The notes beneath the pieces were generated by a model. That model saw nothing but the letters and a program-made list of their open reading frames with translations, made no database searches and was not told the origin of the DNA. A stretch of DNA of 64,000 bases from Pomphorhynchus laevis (Eukaryota > Acanthocephala > Palaeacanthocephala > Echinorhynchida > Pomphorhynchidae), in NCBI GenBank assembly GCA_012934845.2, contig WNNJ02002378.1:1-64000 (forward strand), written 5' to 3'. Positions 55,195 through 64,000 of this stretch are shown here, piece after piece. The translations under genes were made by a program, and so were the position numbers. How positions within the stretch are numbered: the first letter of the stretch is position 1; each line of letters opens with the position of its first letter.

Positions 55195-55569
55195 AATTTT
55201 AATTACATTTTCAAGCTTACCCACTCATGGGTCCCATAAAAAATTATGTTTAAAAACATTTTGAATTGCGTTGTTTCTGGTAGATCGTGCTAACCGAATG
55301 CACATCGACGAAACCCTAGCCATTGCAAATCCGATTCTACGTCGAAGGGAATTAATGCATTTATTATAATGGAGAGATAAATTTGAAGCTCTAAGCTGCG
55401 CGATCCGTTTTAACACTTTCGACGCAGAAGGTCCAGTGCCCCCATTCGCAGCAAAAATAATCGACACAAAGTGCGCTCTCTCAATACGCCCAACCCTTTC
55501 ACCATATTTAGCTCGTTTTCGTTGTTCATGATACATGAACAACGAAAAATAAATAAAAAAATATACCAT
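55195..55569 (-). pseudogene. CXC-5: last 110 codons and 3' UTR, upstream of CXC-4
   Basis: YHEQRKRAKYGERVGRIERA, FAANGGTGPSASKVLKRIAQ and MARVSSMCIRLARS match the final block of CXC-1 to 3. The 3'-UTR motif variant (GGACCCATGAGTGGGTAA) is at 55217-55234. Its end abuts the 5' region of CXC-4 in the same orientation, so the pair is head to tail. Confidence 0.8.
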
Positions 55570-55756
55570 TTTGATAGCATTTTTCCAAATTCATTGTTTT
55601 CAGTAAATTTTAGATTATGAGTAGATATATGTTCATTTATTTTATCAAAATTTAGACTTTTGCAATTTCATTCAGTTTCAATAGCGAATTGGAAATTTTT
55701 TTGTTATGTCCACCAAGATTGAATGAATAACGAAGCAGCTATCTTAGCTTCTACTA

Positions 55757-55850
55757 CCTGATGCTATAGGGAGCCACCCTTACAATATTTTTGGCTGTAG
55801 GGTGCCACCCTTACAATATTTTTTGGCTGTAGGGTGCCACCCTTACGCTT
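55757..55850. repeat. Three copies of a ~34-bp unit
   Basis: GGCTGTAGGGTGCCACCCTT plus ACAATATTTTT, the first copy diverged (CTATAGGGAGCCACCCTT). GGGTGCCACCC is nearly palindromic. Confidence 0.8.
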
Positions 55851-55861
55851 TTTAGAGTTTT

Positions 55862-56661
55862 TCTTTTTCTTCGATTTGCCTTTGTTGTTTGGATTCTTTG
55901 TTCAATTGACGTATTGCTCTGAACAAAAAGCTATTTTTACAGTGAACTGTATGTGCAAGAAATTCTTCAAACCTACGCCCTCGTCGCATTTGCATGGTAT
56001 GTGTTTGTACTGCTGCTTTGCAGTCCAATGCATTAAGTATTGTTAGTGAGCAAATTTGTTGAAAACATGTGCGAGATAGTCCCAAGTGGTTCTATATCTG
56101 CGCGATATATACCTTCAGCTGATTTTTTTCTTCGATTTGCCTTTGTTGTTCGGATTCTTTGTTCAATTGACGTATTGCTATGAACAAAAAGCTATTTTTA
56201 CAGTGAACTGTATGTGCAAGAAATTCTTCAAACCTACGTCCTCGTCGCATTTGCATGGTGTGTGTTTATACCGCGGCTTTGCATCCCAATGTGTTAAGAA
56301 AGTCTTGTTCGTGAGCAAATTTGTTGAAAACATGTACGAGGTAGGCCGGAAGTGGTTCTCTATCTGCGCGATATATACCCTCAGCTGATTTTTTTCTTCG
56401 ATTTGCCTTTGTTGTTTGGACTCTTTGTTCAATTGACATATTGCTCTGAACAAAAAGCTATTTTTACAGTGAACTGTATGTGTAAGAAATTCTTCAAACC
56501 TACGTCCTCGTCGCATTTGCATGGTTTGTGTTTGTACCGCGGCTTTGCAGCCCAATGCGTTAAGAAAGTCTTGTTCGTGAGCAAATTTGTTGAAAACATG
56601 TGCGAGGTAGGCCGGAAGTGGTTCTATATCCGCGCAACATATAAGCTCAGCTGATTTTTGT
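55862..56661. repeat. Three tandem units of about 261-266 bp
   Basis: Units start at TTCGATTTGCCTTTGTTGTT (55870, 56131, 56397) and end with CAGCTGATTTTT. They differ at a few percent of positions. Each keeps open frames on both strands (minus: EEFLAHTVHCKNSFLFRAI; plus: FFDLPLLFGFFVQLTYC). No domain recognised; the units could come from a host exon. Confidence 0.85.
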
Positions 56662-56756
56662 ATACTAATTAAACGCGCTAGGAAAGACGAACCTATGTCG
56701 CAGAAGACAGGGTATGCATATCATATCACAGGTCGAATTAAGGAGTAATATAGTAT

Positions 56757-57620
56757 TCAAAGATCATCTGCCGAGCAACCGTAGTACTTACACTTTCGCA
56801 ACATATGAAGTCTTAGTAAACACTTACGCATAATCATATTTACATGGGAACGCCATGAAAGATTCGACTCGAACAACATGCCTAATACACAGCAAGTACG
56901 AGTTCTAGTCGTGCCAAAATCAAGCAGTCCATCAGGATTACTATTTCGTAGCTGATAGCTAATTATCTTGGATTTTGAAGTTTTCAAAATAAGCTTATTC
57001 ATCGACGTCCATAATTCTACATTAGTAATTTCCTTTGCTGTTTCGTTCGAGTTTATAATGCTGTCTTCGCATGTTAAAATGATCAAGTCATCAGCATATT
57101 TAAAGCATGATGAATTTTGACAGCAGACTCTAAAATTATCTACATACACACTGAAAAGTAACGGCGATAGGACACTACCTTGAGGAACGCCAACATTAAC
57201 GTATGCCCTATCTAAAGACGTGTCTGTATATCGAATGAATTGCATACGTTTATTTAGATAAGAAGCCAATAATCTAACACACCATGGTGACAAAATACTA
57301 TCCAATTTCGTTAATAGCAAAGTATGATTTACTGTGTCAAAAGCTCTACTTAAATCTACCATTAGACACTAAACAATCGGCTGATTTTTTCTGTATAGAT
57401 GATGCAATATAGCCTGTCTAAGAGGATTACAGCTTTTGTTGTACTTTCACCTGGTCTAAAGGCAAATTGGTTACGACTTATCGTGTTTAGTGATTTATTT
57501 TTAATACGACTGATAAATATTTTTTCCATCAATTTTGTTAAAGCTGGTAATAAACTTATTGGTCTGTAATCATCAGGTGAAAGAGGTTTGTCATTTTTTG
57601 GTATGAGAACGACCTTAGTG
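56757..57620 (-). pseudogene. LINE B2 reverse transcriptase part
   Basis: RTKVVLIPKNDKPLSPDDYR and NQFAFRPGES blocks (57620-57400), then MVDLSRAFDTVNHTLLLTKL, VGVPQGSVLSPLLFS, KYADDLIIL (an intact YADD) and LGMLFESNLSWRSHV (57362-56757). One frame break near 57365. The same order as B1 at 8244-6793, with better conserved catalytic residues. Confidence 0.8.
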
Positions 57621-59020
57621 CGTTTAAATGTACATTAAAACCACTTTCTGTCTATATGAATAAAATACTTGAAGTAATTAAAGCACACTTAAAAAATATT
57701 GCAAGGTAATCGAAATTAATACTGGTATAAAACACTATTTCAGTATTAATTCTACAAAAGAATTTTTAGAACAGACAAAAGGAATAAATTTTCAAAATAT
57801 AAATACATACGATTTTAGTACTCTTTATACAAATCTAGGTTTAGTAGATATTAAAGAAGCGTTAGTAAAATTAATTAATCTTATATTCGGAAAAAGATAT
57901 ACATATATATGTTATAATAACTATAACGCTTATCTAACAAAAATTAAACCATCAAATAAATATAAATATATAGATAAAATTGAATTAATAGAATCCTTAA
58001 ATATTTTGATAAATCAAAATTATTTAAAAGTAGGGACATCTATATTTAGACAAGTAAAAGGTGTTCCAATGGGTGGTAATAGTAGCCCAATTATAGCTGA
58101 CTTGTTTTTAAGCTTTGAAAAATATTAGAATCTGAATTTGTTCATAACTGTGTAAAAACTAAATCTAAACTATATAAATATATAAAATATATGTTTCGAT
58201 ACATTGATGATATATGTGTATTTAATTCTAATAATTTTTATTCAATTAGTGAACTAATTTATCCAGAAAGCCTTATTCTTAACAAAACTAATATTGATGA
58301 TAAAGAAGGTGTATATCTAGATATGAACATTAAATTAACATTAACTAAAACTACTATTAATTTATATCGTAAAGATGACATGTTTAAATTTACTAGAAAC
58401 ATTTTTGCATGAGCATTCATGCATACCATATAATATAAAATATAATACATTAAATAATGAAATTTTAAGAATTGCAACAATATGTAATGATATTGACTTT
58501 CTTCAAAATCATTTAAATAATTTGATAGATACATATTTTAAACTTGGTTACTCTAAAAATATCATCAAGCAGAAAATAGTAAAATATATAAATCAACACA
58601 ATAATATAAAGAATAAATTTAAACTCTTAAGTGGCAAATTTTTATGGATGGATAATAAATAATATACTTTGTATTAGAATAAGATACTAGATAGTTATTT
58701 CAGAGAAAATACATCATTAGCATGTATTTGCCACCGCTGCTATGTTGGGTAGAGGAGTTACCGGCCGAAACCTGATAGCATAGCAGTTCCTCCTGATGAC
58801 CTCTAATTCTTATTCTGATACAACGTCTGTTATTTATTAGTCAATTCATAAAAATGACGTTTATTTTAAATTTCATTTTTTAACTTGATTTAAATTATAG
58901 AAAATCTAAAAACAATTATTAATTTTATTATTTAATTATTAATTTTGATTTAGCATTATTATGTTTTGTTTATTTTATAATTATATTAAATATGTAGACT
59001 CAGTTAGCTGATTTAATTAG
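57621..59020 (+). mobile_element. Penelope-like C, most complete copy, inserted in LINE B2
   Basis: RT coding from about 57640 (YDFSTLYTNLGLVDIKEALV, then FRQVKGVPMGGNSSPIIADL, a break at FEKY-stop, YIDDICVFNSNNFY, KEGVYLDMNIKL) continues to the C-terminus GKFLWMDNK with stop at 58660-58662. Another frame change lies near 58400. No nuclease domain follows the thumb. The terminal motif is 58708-58800. The tail ends GTAGACTCAGTTAGCTGATT near 59015. The 5' end lacks the N-terminal RT blocks. Confidence 0.85.
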
Positions 59021-60330
59021 ACAGTTTTAGCGCTGACGGAACGACTCCTGTATTAAATATATTTGTAAGACTAAGTGAGAGTGGTAGCGCTTTTGTATCG
59101 ATAAGCGTTGTTAAGTCCCATAAAGGCGGTCCAGGACCGTAGGACACTTTCCTCGGAAGTCGATGCAGTGTGGAAGTAATATCTTCTATAGAAATGAGTG
59201 CATCCGCCCCATCATAAAATTCATTGCAATATTGAGATTGACTAAGCAAGGAACTTTTTGGGGTTTCGATTGTCCCATTGTTAAGCTGGTTTAGCTTATT
59301 AACCATTCTGATTCGCATAGTTTGTCAAAACTTGAGGTCGTTTGGTTGCAACGCAATTTTTTTACACATTTCCAAAATCCAGATGACGATTTTTGGAACT
59401 TAAGTCGCGAAAAACAGACTTACGCGATCTATCAATCATAATGGAAATTTTCTGTTTCAGGTAATTGTAATTTGTAAGATTATTTGATCGGTAAACCTTG
59501 TCTTTTTATTCTTGAAGTGACTTTATCAAAGGACTCATCCATGTAGGATCACATGAAGTAATGCAGACTCTACGCTTAGGTATACACATATTGATGCAAG
59601 TTTCCACTAACTTTGATAATTCCTACAAGTTCCTGACTGAGTCTGATCCAAAAGCTGCCAGCCCTGCCGCGCATGAATTTTTGAATCGAATAATATGCTG
59701 TTCTCGCCTATCATATACCACATGTGTAGAAATTGTATATCTTTTAGAATATTGACTCGGAAAAATTAATAATCCGCAGTGATCGGATTCGCCTAGATGT
59801 GATCCCTTTGTTACTTCAGTAAAGTATGATTCAGAATTAGTGTTTTTTATCTAATATGGCATTTCCTCTTGTTAAAAATTTGACCAACTAAACAATGCCA
59901 AGTATATGCGTAACGATGTCTAGATCAAGCATTTTAAAGTCACCTGACATTAGGATGTGTTTATGTTTTTCTTGTAGTCGGATCAACAAGCTTGTCAGAA
60001 TTTGGAGAGCTGTTTCTTGCATCCTATTGGATTGTGGTGTACATTAATAATTATTAAGCGAAAAATACGTCGTCCATTATTTTTGGACAACTTCACCACT
60101 AGTATTTCTAGATTTTTTGAAACAAATGATTCAAGTAATGCCAGATTTAGACTTGCGTTAGAATTTACATAAGTGGCAACGCCACCTCCAGATTTGTCTG
60201 TGCGATGTGCGGTAAACATGTAGTAACCAGGTATATGTGCAGAGTCAACTGCACTGCTTGACTAGAGTTGCAACTGTTTTTTAGCGTGTCGTTTTTATAG
60301 TCTTGACAAGTTACCTCATTTGATTCATCG

Positions 60331-60994
60331 TCAGTCGAAGTTGTAGACGTTACCGCATCGTTTGATGTCACCTCTTGACGGTTGGTAAATTGCCCACCTG
60401 AAAATTTTCAATACGATGATGCATTTACCATTTGCAAGGCGTTTGGCTAATTCATATCTAGCAGCTCTATGCCGCAAAATATCTTTCGAAGACAAGTCAG
60501 GATATATTTTAATGTCATTAGTGTAAGGTCCAAATCTGAAGCGTAGTATCATTAAAGCCTATTCGCTAGACTCAAAAACGGCCTTCAGCAATCTTGACTT
60601 GACACTAGTTGGTGACTCTCTTCGACGCAAACGCAAGACCTTTACCAATTTGAAGCTTATGTTTAGCAATTTTCCCTTCATTAGTTGATGTAGATGTTCA
60701 AGAATGAAAGTTCTATCGTATGTAATACGTTCTGTTAGTAGAGAAGATTTTGACTCTGGCACATTATGAAATATAATGCAACAATTTCTAGGATACCTTC
60801 GATACCGGGTGGTTATTTTACCATTAGTGGTTGTGGAATCTATTTTGACGTTCGATAAGCTAGGAGGTATGTTACTAGTATCGCATGAGGCTTTGTTATC
60901 CTTCTTGTTAAAACTTACAGTACGTTTGTTTGAGTTGCAAAAAATTCGGGAATATTGTTTCAATCGAGCGAAACGAGCCCACGGCGAAGTATCC
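60331..60994 (-). pseudogene. LINE B2 ORF1 core
   Basis: Minus frame with RNCCIIFHNVPESKSS, FKLVKVLRLRRRES and SRLLKAVFESSE. One in-frame TAG (60559-60561) follows, then MILRFRFGPYTNDIKIYPDL and LRHRAARYELAKRL in the same frame. It is the ORF1 RNA-binding core seen also at 36520 and 10060. The N-terminal SAP part of B1 is not seen. Confidence 0.65.
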
Positions 60995-61000
60995 GAGAAA

Positions 61001-61112
61001 GGAAGTAGCAAATTCAGCAGGAAGTATCAAATTCAGCAGGAAGTATCAAATTCAGCAGGAAGTAGAAATTCAGCAAGAAGTAGCAAATTCAGCAGGAAGT
61101 AGAAATTCAGCA
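61001..61112 (-). repeat. 5'-UTR minisatellite of LINE B2, 6 x 18-19 bp
   Basis: Units of GGAAGTAGCAAATTCAGCA and variants. Just inside lies a CGAGCGAAACGAG box (60963-60976), related to the GC quasi-palindromes at 3880 and 35555. Confidence 0.85.
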
Positions 61113-61377
61113 GTAGCATTCGATTAGTCGTTCATTACCAGAGATCCACTATTCCACTAGATCTTCACGTTCCGCTTGAATCGAGAGGACTCTTCGTCGT
61201 CGTATTACCAATATTTTCGACCCATGCACAGTATGTTCATACTCGAGTTGTCACAAAACATTTTATTCCGAGAACTTTGTCAAGAAATCGGCAGTTGAGT
61301 TTACTGAGGTCGGTCGCCCCGTCAACATCTTGTAAACTCCCTTCTTGCATTTTATTTGCAACTATCAGACATTTCGC
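61113..61377. other. Spacer, nothing recognised
   Basis: No repeat or reading frame that I can assign. Confidence 0.35.
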
Positions 61378-62407
61378 TTAAGGAAAACATATCAAGTCGT
61401 TCATGGTGGCTGGGTGATTGTGCACCGTCGGGGCCATGATTCGACGAACACTTGACAGATCACACTCGTCAGACACAGCCAATGTGTTGAACACGTTATG
61501 ACTTTCTCCTAAATTGACAGCGCCAACTAATCTTATCGATCCGCTCTGATCGATATAGGGGAAACTGACCGGTACCGTATCACGTGGCGATACAATCCGC
61601 CTGCACAACGAATATTGGTTGACTGCGTCGCTGTCGTTGTCATCGCTACACGATGGAATCTGTTTCAGGTGCACGGCGTGGTTTGACAAAGGAAGAGGGA
61701 TGATCAGATCGTCAAAATCATTCGTCACGTTAACGGGTGAACCTCCACAGCTACTCCTATTTGGATACTCCTGTAAATGTTTGTCCGACGAACTGGACAG
61801 GGTTGGACTATAACGTAAAATCTGGGATTTTGATACATTAAGCTCTTTCAGAACATCTGCGGCCTGGTCGTTGTCAGCGAACAGCGAGGTCAAGTAAAAA
61901 GCGGATAAAGTTTGATTTGGGTCGATATGCGGTTCATCGAAAGAAATATTTAAGCTGGCAACAGCGGTTAAACGTTGTACTGGGCCACTGCATGGTGTTA
62001 TCCCCCTCTTTGTTAGAGGTTGTCCCAGATCTCCAAGGCTATTTAGAATGGTTTTAGCGTTATCTCTAATGAGAGCTACTGACACCCTCTGAAATAAATG
62101 TCCAACAGCTCTGCTGTATGGAATTCCATTTCGCCAAGACATAAACCGACCAATAAATCGAATTAACTTTTCGCCCAACGAATTCCAGCCCCCATAATTC
62201 TCGGTGACCGCTGCCACAAAGTTAACCATTTTCTTTCATCTTACGTTTATACTTCCTATCTTTAACGCACATTGCATACCTGTTATCGACATAAGATGGT
62301 GTATTAGCGGTCGTGGACACAAACGCTTTCTGTTGTGGATTGGTTACCGCAAAATCAACTGGCAGTGGTGAATCTATAAATGAGAATATCCACAGGCGCT
62401 CTCGCAA
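61378..62407 (-). CDS. Unrecognised protein-coding region (283 aa plus upstream frame)
   Basis: A 283-aa frame (start 62229) begins MVNFVAAVTENYGGWNSLGE and contains IPYSRAVGHLFQRVSVALIR; its second half is Ser/Asp-rich. A second minus-strand frame (62407-62222) lies directly upstream. Base composition is less AT-rich than the surroundings and there is no match to LINE, Penelope or gypsy proteins that I know. It lies 600 bp from a viral polymerase fossil on the same strand, so a viral structural-protein origin is possible but unproven; a host gene exon is the alternative. Confidence 0.35.
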
Positions 62408-62819
62408 ATTCCTGACTAGATTGGATACCTCTTACGCTACTCTTAAGCCGGCTGATACCGCTGCTTGAAATATGATGTATCGCACTCCGTCATGCCTAAT
62501 TCCAGGATATCCTTCAAACTGCCAAGTCGGAGCATGAAATCCAAATTTGTCTGCTTGCCGTAGACATCATCGGCATCTATAGTCCCTATTGTTAATTGAC
62601 ATACTCAGCCAACAGCGGAGCATAACAAAAAATTCGTCCGGGGCCAAGTTTATCCGTGTCGTGAAACGCCAGTTCCAATATGCAATCGTTGGGTAGGGGG
62701 ACAGCAACCTACTCCAGAGCATAGGGGGTGTCTTGTCAAATGCTGAAAACTAATAGGGTCTGTGTATCTTTAGAAGACTTAGTCGCTTTGTAATGCACTA
62801 TAGCGTTTCATAGTATAAT
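62408..62819. other. Spacer with possible coding remnants on the minus strand
   Basis: Less AT-rich than the transposon debris and with short open stretches on the minus strand, but I cannot identify a protein. It may belong with 61378-62407. Confidence 0.3.
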
Positions 62820-64000
62820 ACTTATTTTACTATTCAATCCTCTACGAGATAACGTTTTAATTTGGGAATCAAGTTCTCGCAGCGTCGCAGCTTTCTCTTC
62901 AACATTTTTCCTTGTAAAGGTCCGATTATCAAGCTAACTGTAGATCTGCCTAGATAGCCATACACGGAATCCTTGAAATAAAGTACTCGCAGAAATTCAC
63001 CAATACCTTCTGCAAAAAGCTGTTTGCTAGGTTCAAATACTAATCCACTAGCAGTTATAACATGGTAAAATATTATTTTCCAGACTTTTGAGGAATTGCA
63101 TAACCACAAATCGTCACCTTGATGGGTAGCATACTTTTCAACTGCTAAAGAAGGAAAACAATTTTTACTCCAGCACTCTAATAGGAAATATTTAAGATTG
63201 TGTTGACAAATGAAGTTCCACGCATGCCTGAAAAAGGCCTTGTTGACATTTAATTAGGTCTACAACATCTGGATACTTGATTCAACTATTAAGTAAAGCT
63301 TCTCCACACTAGGAGACATCGATTGTATCCTAAGCACACGTCTAGCAGCTTGCAATCCTGATAAAGCATAATCGACATCATCTCTAGGAGATAATACTTT
63401 TTCAAAAGGTTTTAAGACATAGGCCATTGTAATGTAATCTTTCGATTAAGTTCCATAAATTGCTCTGGCCTTAGCCAGCTCATATTTTTCGCTAGCATTG
63501 GCCACCATCTTTGGTTTCTCACCTAACCAAGAGATAACCTTAGAAGTGGAAACATTTTCAAAGTAGGCTCTTTCCCTAAGGACATATGAGAATTCTCTAT
63601 CTTCGTCTTGATCCCACCAGTGCTTTCAGCGGTAACAAATCTTTGCCAATTGTGCACATAAGCTTGTCAATCATCCTCAAATTCTTCGGAGGAAATATAG
63701 GATACCAGCTGTTGTAAAACTGAAGTTATGGCTTCCTTAATATATTTCATAAAATTATATCCTAGTACAGGTTTATAACGAGTGAGGTTCTGTCTATTAT
63801 GACGTTAAGTTGCCTCGTTGAACACATATGCCGATACGAACATAGCGACATTCTCGACAGACAGATGTCCAACAGCAGGATGGTAGAACGTTTTCTGAAT
63901 CTTGTCAGACATACTCTTAAGTAGATCCATTGTATCAGTAGAAGCCAAACAACAGCATTTTCTCTTAAGAATATCGACTTATATATCATTAAAAACCAGA
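62820..64000 (-). pseudogene. Endogenous viral element: toti-like RNA-dependent RNA polymerase fossil
   Basis: The minus strand holds polymerase palm landmarks in the right order and spacing. They are a motif B block (SGMRGTSFVNTILN, about 63223-63182), a GDD motif C near 63118, and a downstream block (SGLVFEPSKQLF, GEFLRVLYF, GYLGRSTVSLI, about 63060-62925) like that of totivirus-type double-stranded RNA virus polymerases. It is broken in several places, begins beyond the right window edge, and looks old. Family assignment rests on these motifs only. Confidence 0.6.

Larger units (their letters stand above)
56740..60994 (-). mobile_element. LINE B2, split by a Penelope-like C copy
   Basis: Lineage B, leftward. 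ORF1 is at about 60990-60331. The endonuclease is at 60219-59350 (HRTDKSGGGVATYVNS). The linker and start of RT are at 59318-59021 (YGPGPPLWDLTTL, PSALKLS). Then Penelope-like C (57621-59020) intrudes, and the RT resumes at 57620 with RTKVVLIPK and runs to 56757. The 5' minisatellite is at 61001-61112. Confidence 0.8.

Noticed and set aside
55862-56661. Protein-coding host gene
   Set aside because: Open frames exist on both strands but no domain, start context or splice pattern can be supported; annotated as a tandem repeat.
58708-58800. GGCCCC/GGGGCC helix as a universal feature of the Penelope-like C motif
   Set aside because: In this copy the two strands (GCCACC and CCGGCC) do not pair, so only the CTGCTATG/CATAGCAG helix is claimed as general.

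Overview
The window looks like transposon-dense, AT-rich DNA from an invertebrate animal. The only convincing host gene is an uninterrupted TSG101 homologue (ESCRT-I subunit, 26405-27436, + strand). I cannot fix the phylum from the sequence. Almost everything else is retroelement: non-LTR elements of at least five lineages (here called A, B, E, a restriction-like-endonuclease lineage G, and a CXC-domain lineage), two Penelope-like lineages (C and D), Ty3/gypsy fossils, foldback and hairpin elements, minisatellites, and a probable fossil of a toti-like double-stranded RNA virus at the right edge. No tRNA, rRNA or CRISPR was seen.

Layout. 1-3961: LINE A1 (minus, CR1/L2-like). 3968-6545: Penelope-like D with long inverted ends. 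6640-6723: perfect 29-bp-arm hairpin. 6730-13235: LINE B1 (minus), carrying a small LINE A 3' end (8624-8752) and a 981-bp retro-inserted segment with a hormone-sensitive-lipase fragment (10399-11379) bounded by a perfect 12-bp target-site duplication. 13290-18020: Penelope-like C debris split by a compact gypsy element with identical 84-bp LTRs (13539-17489). 18127-20260: small repeats, a GIY-YIG fragment and a broken CXC element. 20343-24770: LINE E copies, one split by LINE A2 (21979-23562). 25560-28190: foldback element, RT scrap, TSG101. 28195-33535: Penelope-like C copies, LINE A3, foldback F. 33590-37724: gypsy fossils around the 5' half of a LINE. 37776-41475: Penelope-like C split by an R2-superfamily element (38060-40790).

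The most striking region is 41660-55570. Three CXC-domain non-LTR elements lie head to tail on the + strand (two with complete ORFs of 1014 and 984 aa, then a 5'-truncated 609-aa copy), and two more lie head to tail on the - strand. Each begins where the A-rich tail or 3' end of the previous one stops. The two full-length proteins are clearly diverged, so serial insertion at an element's own 3' end fits better than local duplication. Their proteins combine an N-terminal CXC cysteine cluster, a reverse transcriptase and a C-terminal zinc knuckle plus restriction-like endonuclease, and they share a short 3'-UTR motif. 55757-56661 holds tandem repeats, 56740-61112 LINE B2 split by a Penelope-like C copy, 61378-62407 an unrecognised reading frame, and 62820-64000 the viral RdRp fossil.

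Recurring themes: several unrelated LINEs begin with a short-unit minisatellite, often followed by a GC-rich quasi-palindrome, just before ORF1; and insertions nest so well that relative ages can be read.
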